A stretch of 64,000 bases of DNA from Limnoperna fortunei. Its lineage: Eukaryota > Mollusca > Bivalvia > Mytilida > Modiolidae. The DNA is taken from contig OX104115.1 of the NCBI GenBank assembly GCA_944474755.1, forward strand, positions 73,260,993 to 73,324,992, given 5' to 3'. Position 1 is the first letter of the stretch. Each line of letters begins with the position of its first letter. This document shows positions 1 to 13,087 of this stretch, piece after piece. Under the pieces are notes generated by a model. It saw nothing but the letters and a program-made list of their open reading frames with translations, ran no database searches and was not told the DNA's origin. A program made the position numbers and the translations under genes.

Positions 1-240
1 TCAGTCGTACTAAATCAAAGTAAGAACAGATAATGACTGCTACAGTGAACATCAGTCATTCTAAATCAAGGTAAGAACTGATAATGGCTGACAAGAACTG
101 CTACAGTGATTATCAGTCATTCTAAATACAGGTAAATATTGATAATCACTGTCAAGGACTGGTACAGTGAATGTCAGTCATTCTAAATCCAGGTAAAAAT
201 TTAAAAGTACTGACACGATCTGATGCAGTGACTAACAGTT
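1..240. repeat. Degenerate ~51-61 bp minisatellite
   Basis: Four imperfect units begin with TCAGTCRTWCTAAAT at about 1, 52, 113 and 174. Each contains a GTAARAAC-like block and a CTRCAGTGA-like block. Spacing is 51, 61 and 61 bp. Decayed CAGT/ACTG-rich pieces continue to roughly 470. The array runs off the left edge, so its full length is unknown. No coding potential seen. Confidence 0.75.
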
Positions 241-469
241 CTTTTCAGTCCTACAAAAGTACTCTACTTAACTGTCATGAACTGTTTCAGTTCAGGACAG
301 AAGCGATCAGTAAAAGATAAAAATTGTAAATGACTGACGAGAACTGTATGCATAGTATACAGTGATTTACAGATCGTGAACAGTACATTTACAGTAACTA
401 TCAGTTTCTATCAATCAAATTTGAACTGTGTATGGTAATGTCAGTCCTTAGTTTGGTTTATAGTGAAAT

Positions 470-983
470 TTTCCTTATCTGTATTCACCCACACTAGTAC
501 TATTTGTTGTTGACAATGTATGAACTCTTTAGGATCTTAACTGTACATTTAAAATTGATTTCCTTTCTCAAGGTATTTTCTTTCGTTTATTATTTGTTGA
601 AACACGTTGAAAAGGCAAATATTTGATATTCTCTCGTTTCTTTTAAAGTTTTATACCCCCAAATAGTGGTAGGAACACATTAACTGTGCATTTACATGAT
701 GCTTTAGACAGAAAGTTCTTATTATGCATTTGTTATTGTCGGTTAAACACATTTTAGCCGCTGTTTAAACTGGCTATGGAAAACGAGAACAACAGACAAT
801 ACACAAGTAGGTCACAATTAGAGAATTTGTAATCAACAAACAGTAGCACAAATCCAACTCGCATTTTAGAACAAATGTAAAATGTACGCTTAGACCAGCC
901 AAATATGTTGACCATTGTGATATATGACTATTATTGGTGTATTTGTAGCTTTGTAATCATTAAAACCATTTATATTTTCTTAC
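470..983. other. Non-coding stretch beside SLC46-like exons
   Basis: AT-rich sequence with no ORF, repeat unit or RNA gene that I can recognise. If the donor at 983 is used, this stretch is intron of the SLC46-like gene, and its last exon would lie here or off the left edge. I could not identify that exon. Confidence 0.4.
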
Positions 984-1139
984 CCTAGAAACGTTAGGGC
1001 AACAAGATGACAGAATGCAAATACGACCATAATAGTTCCTCTAAAAATTGAGACGGTTCACTGTAAATTAGGTTTGATAATACGGAGCCAAGTAATGAAA
1101 ACACAGCTTCAAATGCAGCTAAGCCACCAAACATTGCTC
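984..1139 (-). pseudogene. SLC46 / folate-transporter-like exon with 1-base frameshift
   Basis: On the minus strand the acceptor (TTATAG) at 1141-1140 opens an exon reading GAMFGGLAAFEAVFSLLGS, then a LSNLIYSEPSQF-like segment. It continues the reading frame left by the exon at 2647-2730 and matches the late membrane-helix region of SLC46 / proton-coupled folate transporter-like proteins of the major facilitator superfamily. After SQF the frame runs into a stop, but moving one base restores a hydrophobic helix (RGTIMVVFAFCHLVALTFL) that ends at a GTAAGA donor at 983. The shift sits in a short T run (A run at about 1042-1046 on the plus strand). It is either a real lesion or a homopolymer error in the assembly. 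Transporter assignment is by motif memory, not search. Confidence 0.55.
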
Positions 1140-1510
1140 CTATAACGAAACAAAACAATACTTAATTCAATAACATTTTGAAAGTATTTAACTCGTTCCA
1201 CAGCCATGCTGCGCTCCGTAGAGCAATAGAGAGCCATGATGGGTCTCTCAGAACCATGCTATGTTCTCTTGAATTGACGTTTGTTACTCTGCCTTCGAAG
1301 TTTGCTTCTGTTGAATGCTAATAAACTCTTAGGCAGGGATCGCTAAATTTATAAATGGCTGAGATGATTCCCAAGGGCCAATAATGTATCGAATCTTAAA
1401 TAAATATTATAATACATGTTTAAACTAACTACTTAATCAGATATACTATTTCCCAACCAACATGCTGCTAACGAGACACTTTTATCACTTCTCGGACCTT
1501 ATCTGTTAAT

Positions 1511-1780
1511 ATGTTTGTTTTTGTTTAATGGTGTTTAACGCCACTTTCAGCAATTTTTCAGCTATATCATGGCGTCCAGTTTTTATTGGGGGAGGAAGCC
1601 GGAGTACCCGGAGAAAACCCCGGACCTGCGGTAGGAAAACTGGCAATCCTTGTCAATTAAGATTGGAGTCGAGTACACCCTGCCTTCAGTGATAATCGAA
1701 CCCGCAATCTCAGTGTTGACAGACCACGTGATCAATAGTAGACGAACAACCTTGACCACTCGGCCACCGAGGCCCCCCAG
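1511..1780 (-). mobile_element. tRNA-derived SINE, full-length copy (family A)
   Basis: Read on the minus strand, it starts with a tRNA-like head (GGTGGCCGAGTGGTCAAGG, an A-box-like match; a B-box-like GGTTCGATTATCAC further in). A conserved body follows (CGGGTACTCCGGCTTCCTCC...AAAACTGGACGCCATGATATAGC), then a 3' segment GAAAGTGGCGTTAAAC with an AAACAAA tail. The head resembles Leu/Ser-type tRNA. The architecture fits molluscan V-SINE/RUDI-like elements (family name from memory). Other copies listed here share the same body. Confidence 0.85.
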
Positions 1781-2646
1781 TTAATAAGATTTGACTGTGG
1801 AGTTTGGGTTATATCGACACATACTGCTGCGGCTGAAACTAAATCACATTTAGTACCTTCTCGACCTTTTCACTGCAATATGAGCTTTATCTTTATAATT
1901 TTTTTAATAATTATCTTACTGTGTTTATTAGTTGACACATGGTGAGCAATATTTCAGTTATACGCAGGTCGATTACAGATTGATACGAATAGTCTATTGA
2001 ATACACAAATTTGTGTAATCTACTCTTCTGCGGCTCTGGATGTTTAACATGAATAAACTGTTAAAATATCAAATGCAAGTATTTATATAAATAATCAAGC
2101 AATCTGCCAATCGGTCGAATTATTTAAAGTGACTCAAATGAGATGACACTTTTCAAAAAAGACCTAAGAAATATAATGTAGGATATATGCACATGGGCTA
2201 TTGGGGTCAAACTGCACATACAGTTACACAACGAACGGCCTAAGCAGTATTATGCCTTCTGCTGGAAAAAGATTAAATCATTCTGATAGTTAGTAAAGTC
2301 TGTACCCTTCTTTTCTTATTTTGTTTAGTGTCACCAATCATATCCCATTAATTCTTTAAATATAAATAATATTTGAAGTATTTTAAACACCTTCATAACT
2401 TGTTTATCCGTTATAGAAAAAATATTTTTATGTTGTGGCATAAGGTATACTTACATTAAGTAAACCTCCATGAATCCTGATAACCAATACATCCATTTAA
2501 TAAATCTTATATATATATATATATCCATTTAATAAACCTTATACATGTTATTCATATGATGTATTTTGGGTAAACCTTGTTACAGTTTTTGTCTTTTTGG
2601 ATAAATTCATATTCCTTGTTAATAATTTTGGGTAACAACATCATAC
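1781..2646. other. Non-coding (intron) between SLC46-like exons
   Basis: Together with 1140-1510 this is the intron between the two SLC46-like exons, carrying the SINE at 1511-1780. It includes a short (AT)n run at about 2508-2524. No other feature seen. Confidence 0.5.
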
Positions 2647-2730
2647 CTTGTTTATCCATTGGGGTAATCCCGGACATAATCGCGCGTATCATGGTCATCG
2701 GGAAAAATCCAAGCAGTCCTACGATTGGAG
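2647..2730 (-). CDS. SLC46 / folate-transporter-like internal exon (partial gene)
   Basis: An 84-base exon bounded by an acceptor (CATTTACAG) at 2732-2731 and a donor GTATGATG at 2646. It encodes PIVGLLGFFPMTMIRAIMSG followed by ITPMDKQ, the signature loop and helix of SLC46-type transporters, where a glycine- and methionine-rich helix precedes a conserved D-x-Q-G turn. The leftover base (phase 1) joins exactly to the exon ending at 984. I found no recognisable upstream SLC46 exon before the transposase gene at 4098. The gene is therefore partial in this window, or its 5' part has been displaced or lost. Membrane transport of folate-like substrates is a family-level inference only. Confidence 0.6.
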
Positions 2731-2734
2731 CTGT

Positions 2735-4090
2735 AAATGTTTTATTAATAAATATTATATACAATTTACTTTAACGATAATAAATATTGTACAAATGATG
2801 TTATACATGTAGCTTTTTGTGGTCTATTACATAAATATTTAGGTGTAAGTTTGCTGCAATCTCTTTTGAATAAGCTTTGCCACGAAAAAAGATGAGTTTA
2901 GCAAACATTTGATGACCATATCAGTGCAAGTTGGTACAATGCAGGCTACCGTTTCCATTAACTGAACAGAATGTACTACCTTCATGCTGATATAAACATA
3001 AGCAAAGGAAACAAAAACACATCCATTAATAAATAACCAATCAACACATTAGCTAAATAATATAAGTGTGTAAATTTCGCACACAAATTATTAAGGACTT
3101 ATCTCAACTGTTTTCATTTCATTCGATCATCGCAAGGATGTTGTATATACTGTTCAACATCGTTGAGTTTTTTTCAAAATCGTCTTTAAATGAACAAATT
3201 ATTACTATCAATTCATTATTCACCATTGCTAAATATATACTGAAGCAATTCCAAATGAAAAGGGAAGAATATTCATATTTCTTTCGCCGCACAAGTTATA
3301 TGGTATAATATGGGTTTCTACATTTGAATTGGCCAATTACATTTCAGCTTACAAAGCAAATTAAATTATAAAAGTTGAATATCCTAGCCTGCCCCTTGGG
3401 AATACAATTGTTGGAGCCTTACGGCAATTGGAAACTGCTTTTTAAAATCTGCTTTGCAATTAAGTAAACTGTGTTTTAATTCTTCATTACAGATTCATCA
3501 AAAATTACAAATCATGATTGATTCACATGACTCTGTCCCAGTATTATACATTGACTTCTCCTGTGCATGTTGAGTACCCGCCTATTCCTCTGCTATAGAT
3601 ATTAGCATTAGACTGTGCTTAGAAATAGCTACAGAATGTACATTCTACAGACTACAATATTCTTAAAGATGGCTACAGAAAGAGTAAATAACATAAGTCT
3701 GTGTATCTTCATTGTATGAATAACTTTTTAAAAATTATTTAACTGAATTTTTATTACCAGTATATAATTTTATTACCAGTATTACATTCTTGGACATTCA
3801 TATATCTCTATGGAAATATAATGTACATTCTGTGAAAATTTGTGTTGATGGTAATGGATTTTAATGTGCTTAAATGTGCATGCTTACTAATATTCTTTAT
3901 ATCTAATTGTATACTGCATATATGTTGATGGTGGTGGATTTTAATTTGCTTTAACGTGCATGCTTACTAATATTCTTAATATATAACTGTATACTGCATA
4001 TGTTTTCACATAAACCATGAATTTCCTAACTCATAATACTTAGTGTTATTGTGTAGGTACATACACAAGATATAAATTTTAGTAAATTTC
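2735..4090. other. AT-rich stretch without recognised gene
   Basis: A plus-strand ORF (3066-3308) looks random. At about 3837-4005 a ~95-bp segment containing TTGATGG...GCATGCTTACTAATATTCTT appears twice in tandem (about 3845 and 3923). The left end of the transposon carrying the 4098 gene should lie here, but I could not find terminal inverted repeats by eye. Confidence 0.4.
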
Positions 4091-4097
4091 ATTCAAC

Positions 4098-5672
4098 ATG
4101 TCAAAAAGACATTGCTGCATAAGTGGGTGTTTAAATGGGGGCTACAAAATAAAAATTTGGAAAAGCAAAATATGTGTTGATCATGGAAGTAATTATGGTA
4201 CTTTTCCATGTATTTGCAAACCACCATTTTCTTTATTACCTTTTCCCAAAAATGAAGATGATAGGAAAATTTGGACAAAAGCTGTAAACAGAAAAGATTC
4301 TAAAAGTCCACACCTAATATCGACTCGAGAATATGTTCAAATCATTTTGTTGATGGGTTTCAAACAACAGCTAATCCCCATCCAACTGAGCTCCTTGGAT
4401 ATAAATTAAGTTCTATTTTGATCCCACGTAAGCCCCTAAATCTCGAACTAATTCAGATGAAAATGTCCCGCCTAAAAAGGTCAAACGTGAAATTTCAAAA
4501 CCAACAGATACTAATGATAAAAATGATGTTAGTTTAAAAGTTGATTCAATGCCAGTGCCATCAAATAACTTCGAAACATCAGTTTTGAACGATCATTCTT
4601 GTGGTGATATTTACCAAAACTGTGACAGTTGTCTATCAAAAGATAGTGTCATTTCCAGTTTAAAACATCAGGTTGCCAAATTATCCAAGGAGCTCATGCA
4701 TGTCAAAGTTTTACTTAAACAAAAAACTGATAGGCCCTTTGGCATTGAATGTATCAAGTCTGATAAAAAAAATGAAGTTTTATACTGGTATACCTAAAAA
4801 ATCAGCTTTTTTGCCATTCATGCATGTTTGAAGACAAGTTTGCCAAAAGTGAGGTATTCGCGAAGTGGAATAACCTTATGCAATATTTTACCCTTCAAGA
4901 AAATAAGACCAGGGCCTCAGCGTTCCCTCTCCTCACATAATGAACTTTTGTTAACACTTATGAAACTTAGACTGGGTTTGCTCAACAAAGATCTTGCCGA
5001 TAGGTTTGGTATTTCTGAGCAGGCAGTATCAAACATTTTTACCACTTGGATAAAAGTCTTGGATAAATACATAGGTGCATTAGTGTTCAACCCCCATAAA
5101 GATGTTGTAAGAGACAATCTACCTCCCTCTTTTCAAAATCAGACTTACAACTCCGTAAGTCACATAATTGATTGTACTGAAGTGTTTATAGAGACACCAC
5201 ATAATTTGTCTGTTCGTGCTGATACATGGAGTGATTACAAACATCACAACACAGCCAAGTATCTGGTCAGTATTACACCTTCAGATATGTTCAATTTTGT
5301 GTCTAAGGGGTGGGGAGGTAGAACCAGTGACAAACACATCACTGCAAATTCAGGTTTTCTTGAACTTATTGAGCCATATGACAAAGTATTGGCAGATCGT
5401 GGCTTCAACATTACTGAGGAACTTGTTATGAGGAATGCAGATTTACTTATTCCCCCAGGTAGGCGTGGTACTTCTCAATTTACAAAATCAGAGGTGCGAA
5501 AACTACGGAGATTGCTAATCGTCGAATTTATATTGAACAGGCAATAAGAAGAATGAAATGCTTCCGTATTTTGAAATATGAAATACCCATGACCATGTTA
5601 CACCACTTGGACGAGATAGTTAAGGTTATTTGTGGACTGTGTAACTTAAGTCCCCCTCTTACAGTCAAATAG
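4098..5672 (+). pseudogene. THAP-domain DDE transposase (ISL2EU/IS4EU-like), frameshifted
   Basis: The N-terminus (HCCISGC near residue 8, later SRICSNHFVDGF) is a THAP C2CH zinc finger for sequence-specific DNA binding. A basic PPKKVKRE nuclear-localisation-like stretch and a coiled region (about 4640-4720) follow. The catalytic part has a helix-turn-helix (LADRFGISEQAVSNIFTTW) and a DDE_Tnp_4 fold: first Asp in HIIDCTEVFIETP, GGRTSDKHIT, second Asp in VLADRGFNI, Glu in RRIYIEQAIRRMK, and a C-terminus near NLSPPLTVK. The frame changes at about 4320, 4430, 4770, 4815 and 5495 (just before KTTEIANRR), so no single ORF spans it. The family cuts and pastes DNA as a HARBI1/IS5-type transposase; this copy is presumably inactive unless the indels are assembly errors. 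It converges with the YqaJ gene at 6075. Confidence 0.85.
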
Positions 5673-6074
5673 AGAAATGAAAATAATGTAAAACTATGAG
5701 CAGTTATTCATGTTATTGACTGCAAAAAAAGTATAACTAAGGTAATGTTCACACTGCATGCTCATGAATATGAATTAGTACATAACACATCTAAATGAAC
5801 TATTTTCACTGCACATTGTATACTGGATGTTCAGCAAGAATTATCTCCCTTTATATTTTGACACGGACATGGTTTATGGTTTTAAAAGAGTCTGATAATA
5901 TTTGTCTGAGTGTTAAGAAGCCTTATATTTTTTGGCCATAATATTATACTACAGAAGTTAGGGGTTTTCTTTGGGAATTTCAACCACCTCCTCCAATATA
6001 ACTGGACACTATGTTATAGCTTAACAAATGCAGAAAGTGGAATCAAAGTTAATTTAAACAAATAAACAAACAAA
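5673..6074. other. Gap between convergent transposon genes
   Basis: About 400 bases of AT-rich sequence separate the 3' ends of the transposase and nuclease genes. No coding signal; probably holds both 3' UTRs. Confidence 0.5.
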
Positions 6075-7839
6075 CTATTTACAATCTGAACAATACCAAA
6101 CTTCACTGGATTTTAAAAGACTTTTTGTCATTTTGACACATTTGAAGTGGAACCACTTGTTGCAGGTGTCACAACAAACACTTCTCTCTCCAAAGCTGGT
6201 AACGTTTTCCTGCTCCTTTACCCGATTGTTACATGCTGGGCAAAAATACACTGGCTCAACACAATTTGAAGGCATACATGTATCAACCTTCATGGGTTCT
6301 ACTTGAATGGTGGCTTGTTTATTATTACCCTTGGTAAACCTTGATTCAATGATATAGGAACCATATACTGTTTATGAAAATAAATCAGATTATGTAAAAT
6401 CTGTTTCCAAAATTCTGAATTAAATGACATTCTCTCTTGGTGAACAGCAAATGGTGTGTAAACAACAAAATCGCAATAACCTCTCCCAGTAATTGCCATT
6501 AGCCCTTGTATTTGCCCATAGTACATATGATTGTTTTTAAGTTTTAACAATCCATTTTCCCTCTTTAAATATGCCAATGTTTTATCTAAACATGCGCATA
6601 AATTTGGATTACAAATATTACAAGGTGATACAAGAGGGCATTTAATTTCTAAGACACCCTCTCCACAGCAATCGCATGAAATTAACCCATCTAGGCTTGC
6701 ACCCAAAAACTGGTATTCTTCATGCAAAACCAAACCACACTCTTTTAATTCTAAATTTTGATGTTTTTTCTTATTTTGTAAAAAATAATCTTTTTTGTCC
6801 ATGTTTCACTGCATGTGGTAATTTTTCTTGATCTGCAAAAAATATATAAAAAATGCAATCAATATATTACAAATGACATTTTTTTGCTAAACATGAAATG
6901 GCAAATGTTATTTCCTTTTTATATTTACTACTTGAATCTGCATTCTGCATATTTTTTACATCAATTTTACATGATGATGTTACATATTTTAATAAGTTAT
7001 TTAAACTTTAAAAGAAGTTAAACCAGAGATGTGAATATTTAAATTGGTTCACTACACTATCAATGAAATAAAGACTTAAAATAAATAGAAGAATTGAAAC
7101 ATTATTTTTTGTTCAGGTCTTTATGGGCTTGAGATTTATTCTGTCTGTTTATTTGTGTGACTGTTTATATTAATTGGGTATTTTTATATATTTAAAATTT
7201 ACCTGATATGCCTGTTTCTCCTAGTAGGCTCCTCAGTAATGGTGAAGCATCAGCATTTGTCCCATTTGAGTTGGCTGTCATTGTCTGCACTTTAGTATGA
7301 ACAGCATAGAATCTAAATAACATTTTTCAATAAAACAAATAAAAAATAACAAAGAAATAATTTTTGGATAGTAAATATATAGCTGTATTAACACTGGTAA
7401 TCACTTTAAGCCAAATAATTTACCCTCGGCAATAGCGAGGGGTAATAATATAGGCATACAGTGCTTAACCATGGCAAAACATACTTATTTTCACCCCAAC
7501 CTTCTATAGACAAATATATCATTTATGAAAAACAAATGAGTTGCTGGAGTTGAAGGCCATTTTGGACGCATAGTTGATTATGATGAAATATGTCAATAAA
7601 TGTGCTAAAATTGCACAAAGAGCTGATGATCAATTAAAGTGTTGGTCTTGAGTATATTGTTGTGTTACTTTGGGCATGTACTTAAAGTGTTTTAAATACA
7701 TCAGAATTGACTATACAGTCTGTTTATTCAACATGCAATATTATATTTCAGCTAAAATTGATTGATACAACCTGAGTGATACAAAACCTTGTATCTTCTA
7801 TATGTGTGATACAAGATTACTTTTTTCGGAACTAATTCT

Positions 7840-7911
7840 TGACGTCACAATGACTGGTATAACCAATTATTCGGGGAATGACTCTCATTCTATGAATGAA
7901 ATATGACGTCA
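7840..7911. promoter_or_regulatory. Pair of perfect CRE-like TGACGTCA sites
   Basis: Two exact TGACGTCA palindromes at 7840-7847 and 7904-7911, 64 bp apart, just left of the perfect hairpin at 7928-7966 and inside an intron of the broken nuclease gene. The motif is the ATF/CREB consensus; function here is not shown. Confidence 0.4.
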
Positions 7912-7927
7912 TAATACATACATTGTG

Positions 7928-7966
7928 TGTAGGTACAACTACCTGTATCAGGTAGTTGTACCTACA
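7928..7966. repeat. Perfect 18-bp-stem hairpin with 3-base loop
   Basis: The left arm (7928-7945, TGTAGGTACAACTACCTG) is the exact reverse complement of 7949-7966, with loop TAT. Flanking sequence on both sides (CATACATT / AATGTGTATG) is also weakly inverted. This suggests the core of a small foldback MITE rather than a chance palindrome. Confidence 0.85.
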
Positions 7967-8530
7967 TGTAATGTCTGTAATGTGTATGTATCTTTCATGG
8001 AAGATCCATCTTGACGTTGCATTTTTTTCCTGGTCAGAATGGTTCTTTGCCCCATTACCCTTATCACTGTGAATTATTGCCAAATCACAATATCCTGAAT
8101 ATGTTTTTTAAGAAGTAACCTTACGTTTTTTTATTTTTTATATAAATTTGGCCGACAGGACAGGCAAAAAAATGTACCGTGAGTACCAATATCTCACCTT
8201 TTCAAAAAATGGCATTTTTACATCCTTTAAAATGTATCTTTAAATATAGATAATATTTCGTTACCATGTCCTACTAGGACAATTTTTATTTAAAATATAC
8301 CTTGATACAGTTATCCTAGCTTTTCTTGCCTCATGCCATAGAGTGGATGATGACTGGGTTTTAGTTTTTTCTGCAAGTTCTTTGATTTCTTTCCCATCTA
8401 GTCTTGGAAATCTGGCAAAAAACTCTTCTTTCTGGCCTGGTTTAAATTGCTGTGCATGGTTCGCTATTGAATATTTGTTGCAAGCAACTTGTGTTTCACC
8501 TACAACATAGACAGAAAATTTGGCATTTGC

Positions 8531-9948
8531 TTTACCAAAAGTCAAAGGTGTATAATGTCAGTGCAGTAGTTCATTGGCAATGGCAAACGGGCTTTGCCCT
8601 AGGCCAGTATACCTTTGATGATTCATTACACTAGCAATTGCATAATATGTTGTATAAGTTTTTTATGTGACTTGTTAGAGTGATTATTTTGAATACTAGT
8701 AGTAGCATGTTCAAAGATTAAAAATATTTTTAAACTTTTTATCAAATCATTTTCAGCACAGCTAAATAAGCATAAAATTGATAAGTACATATGTATTTCT
8801 TTTTTAAGTATATCTTTAAAAATGAATGCAAAAAATATCACTTAATTCAAATATTTACAAAAAAAGATATTTGAATTTTAAATAATCCCTCCATATGGGA
8901 TAATCCATTATATTTGTTTTTAAATAATGACTATTATATTTGTGTATGTACCTCCCAGATTACTTAAACTATATACATGTATAAGTCTACACTAATGTTA
9001 TGAAATATTAACTACATGTATGTTTCCAAACATTGTTGTCCAGACAGTTTTTTTCATTGTTTACTGCATTTGTTCAAATACTTTTAAATATTTAATTGTT
9101 AATACATGTATTCATTTCATGTTAGAAACTCACAGAAATAGGCAAAATGGTAATATTTATTGTCATTGTTTTTTGGTTTTGTTTTTTTGTTGTTTTTTAG
9201 GGTTGATTGGGGGGAGTAGGTGGTATGACATCTACATTATTTTTAATATACTTGCCTTCTTTTGTTTGTAAACATTCAACTGGTTTGGTTGTTTTATTTT
9301 GTCTGCTAGTTGTGAAAGTCTCATCTTAGTTTACGATAAAACCTAAAAATTGTAGTTAAAGATTTAACACAAAGGCTACAGCTTTTGATTGGTTCTGTGA
9401 TCTATTTTTGTACTTTCTGTATTTCCAATCTTATTTAGATTTTAAGAATAGTCTAATTTTTACAACATATTTTTCCAGAGAACTTACAAAACAAAATTTA
9501 TGCACATAAAGAATTGCCCTTAATTGAGTGTTGTCTTTCACTTACTTTAGTAAGTTTAGGGGTGTATGCTTGGGTTTAGGCACACATTGTTTCAGGTATA
9601 TATAAAGATTAAAGAGTAATACTTTTTTTGTCTAAATATCTTTATGGGGGTTTACTCTCCTATAAAAATTACAACATATACATGGAATTCACATTGATTA
9701 TTGTTCCAGTATTTTTTAAGTTCTATAAAGACTATTGCCATAATAATCAAACAAGTAGTTATTCTTTATAGATATACTGATTAATATCCTTTTCTTACTA
9801 ATATGTATCAAATTCATATAATATTTGGTATGCATGTTTAAATGTTTTTTGGACAAAATTCTGTGACTGTTATGGCATCAAGTGTCATGTAACTGCATTG
9901 TTGTTTTCAATAAAGTGAAATGTGTATATAAACATTGTACAACAAATA
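8531..9948 (-). other. Intron 3-4 of the YqaJ gene
   Basis: AT-rich, no recognised domain in either strand. ORFs here (for example 8626-8841 minus, 9020-9271 plus) look random. Confidence 0.4.
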
Positions 9949-12900
9949 CCTTTATAAAGGCAAGCATCTGGCAAAATTTTCTCCAGGGCCTTGCCAATAC
10001 TTTGAAGAAGACTTGCTACACCAGTCCCTGGTAAAGGCTGATAGTTTCTTTTTGTTGATGAAACTAGTGGTCTAGCTTTATCTGCAATAGTTTTGGGTTT
10101 TTAACTGGAATTTGAATAAATTTACCTGGAATTTCAATAAATAATAATACATTATAATTCTTTTAATCTCAACCTGACAGTTCAAATTTGATTTTGTTAT
10201 TCAGAAAGTGATTTGTTCTTGCACACTGAAAAAAGTAATAAATCATATACAACTTTAGTCCTTGTTCTTCCAAGGGCCCTGTAGCACCAAGGTACCAATG
10301 GGCTATTTTCTAGGTTTTCTTGGAGTTGAGTATTTTGTTTTTTACCTTCATTTACAAATGAATGTATTAAAACCATGATGTTATTTGAAAATTTTAGACA
10401 GAACACTGCAAGTCACATATGGCAGATTAGCATAAAATATACATATGTGTCCTCATTGGGTTTTTGAGATACCTAATTAGCTTAGTATTATTGATCCATT
10501 TGTCATAAATATTTCACTATACCTGATTTTCCATGTCTTGATTTCTTACCATTCATTTCAGAAATAAGTTTAGGACCATAATTAACTGTTTCATTTGGCA
10601 CTTTCCAAGAGCATGGTAAAGAAGTGCAGGCAGGGTTGGACAGTCCCATTCTGTTGGCTTGCTCCAGTCTAAATAACAAGCCTGCAACGTGATTGCAGGT
10701 TTGACCTAGCCTGCAAAAAACAACTTCAATAATAAATTATTCTGACAAACTTCAAGAATAAAGCAGGATTTTGTTACATACTGAATGATAATGAAATATG
10801 TGCCTGATATTTACATCATTAAAGTATATTAAATTTCTCAACTACTTGATTTTAGGATGGGGAACTAAGGGCTTTAAAAAAATCTAAGTAGATGTAAAAG
10901 TTTATATGGAGCAGTGGAGAGATCATGTACAGACTGATTCCCATCTGCCCCAACACTTAACTTAGTTTGCATGGGAAGTGAGTTATTTACTAAAAATGTA
11001 TTTTAGTGGTCCAAAATATTCCATAAACTTAATGTACATGTATCAATAAATATATAATATAATCTATAAAGATATCATTTTATTAAACAAAGGGTAGCCA
11101 AGCAATAGTGTTTCTTTGAATTGAAAACAAACATTTAAAAACAAATTTAATAACTCATAAAATGAAATAAATGCAGTCATTATTTTGCAACTAAAAAATA
11201 ATGTTGACACATTCTGTCAGATTTGTTTGGATCATGTGGCAGTTAAATTATTTTTAATGAAGTAAATACATGTATCACAATTTTCACACACCTCGCCTCC
11301 TTGCCATTATCAGATGTAAAAAAATGACTTTAAAAAAAATGAAATTACCCTGCAGTACAGGAGCAGTAAGCACTCATAATCTTCTCAGTTGTCTGGTTAA
11401 CACACACCCACACTTTGTGGTCACTGTGGGACAGTCGCTGTGATGGGAGCAGGCTGCTCTCAGAAGGCAGAAATCGTTGCTTAGCTTCTGGTAAAAAATT
11501 TCTTTTAACCACTCTGAGGAGAAGTATTCAAAGGCTTTGCCTACTTTGTATTCATTTAAAAAGTGGTCAGTGGTTGTATCAGGGCAGTGTTTTATAAAGA
11601 AAGTGGTGATATCTGATAGGTAAACTGGAGGCCATGAATGAATAGCAGCCCTCTCAGAGCACCAACCACTACACAAGCTGAAGGGATCAGGAATTGTTAC
11701 ATCGTCACTAATCTTTAATAGCTGAAAGTATGCTAAACAGTTATAATTTTTAATTTCAGACACAGAAGGGTTTACAGGCAACTTCATTTTATGGGCTGCA
11801 AAGCACAGAGCTGCGAGCTCTGCCTTCGTTCCCTCACGACTCAGACCTCTTTTCTCTAAATATGTCTTGAGGGAGTCGACTTTCCACGTCAAGAAAAAAT
11901 TCAGTGACGCACTGGAATCTGGATACAGGTCAATTGGTCCCAATTCCAATTCGTCCCAAGTCAATTGGTCCCAAATTTGGTCAATTGGTCCCATTTCCAA
12001 TTTGTCCCAAGTCAGTTGGTCCCAACTTGCTTTTAAAATGTTTTATTTGTGTTTAAAAGATTATTTAAGGGATTATTTCAACATATTTATGTATATTTAT
12101 GCGTTTGATTTAACATTTATTATAAAATGTGTGCTCTTAGTTAACATGAAATGTTAAAATAATAACAATAGAACACAAAACAAGTGTACGTTCTTTATTG
12201 AGATTTACAGCACTATACTATTTTTTTACATATATTTGAAACACTTATTCCTACCCATTCATTCTTGCATACAAACTGTCTTTCTTACTTTTCTCACTTG
12301 CTAATTTCATACCTACTTTCACCATACAAAAATGACTTTTCACACATTCGTTATCACACTGACGATCACATTAACTTATAGAATAACACTTTCACACACT
12401 CCCAACTTTATTCATAATATTACACAAACAAATCTAACAAATTAGCAGTGAAAATCATAACAATAGGAATCTATTCAAATGATGATTAATAGATCTACTT
12501 CATTTTTCAATGAACATTATATATATAACAAAACAATATACTGCAGTACAGATAAAATTTACAGAAAAGTAGTGTTGAACAACAATATGACAATTATTAA
12601 GGCTGAAATAATATTTACTTTTTTAGGAAAAAGTAGTGCTTAACATATTCATTGCAAAATTTTTATAATACAACTGACTAAATAAAAGTAAATATGTTTC
12701 ATTATAATTAGCAAATTCAAATGCAATAAAATTGAGTTATTCATGTAATCTAATTAGCCAATTAAACAGTGGCACATGCATTTGACAACTTTGTTAATTG
12801 AATTATGATTAACAGACTTTGAAGACAAATATAATTTTTACCTTTTTTTAAATACTGATAGTTACATTGCTGACCAAGTCTTCAGTTATTTTAAATCTAA

Positions 12901-13087
12901 TAAGCAATTAACAAAACTAAAATTAATGAATATATAGTGATGTAAGAATACACAAGACTTTAATGTAATCATCAACAAGGTTTTCTGTCCTTAATCTTAT
13001 TGTACAACATTTAAGTTTATAAATGATTATGGTCAACAAATGTAAAATATGGAATCAAGTTTAAAAAAATTAATAAATAAGGCTTAC

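Noticed and set aside
2577..2774. Plus-strand ORF over the SLC46-like exon
   Set aside because: Shadow of the minus-strand exon, which has splice sites and family motifs.
11374..12000. A 208-codon protein starting MEMGPIDQ
   Set aside because: Its first ~30 codons are MULE iterons. The real exon start is 3.6 kb away at 15555, and its last residues are out of frame after a frameshift.
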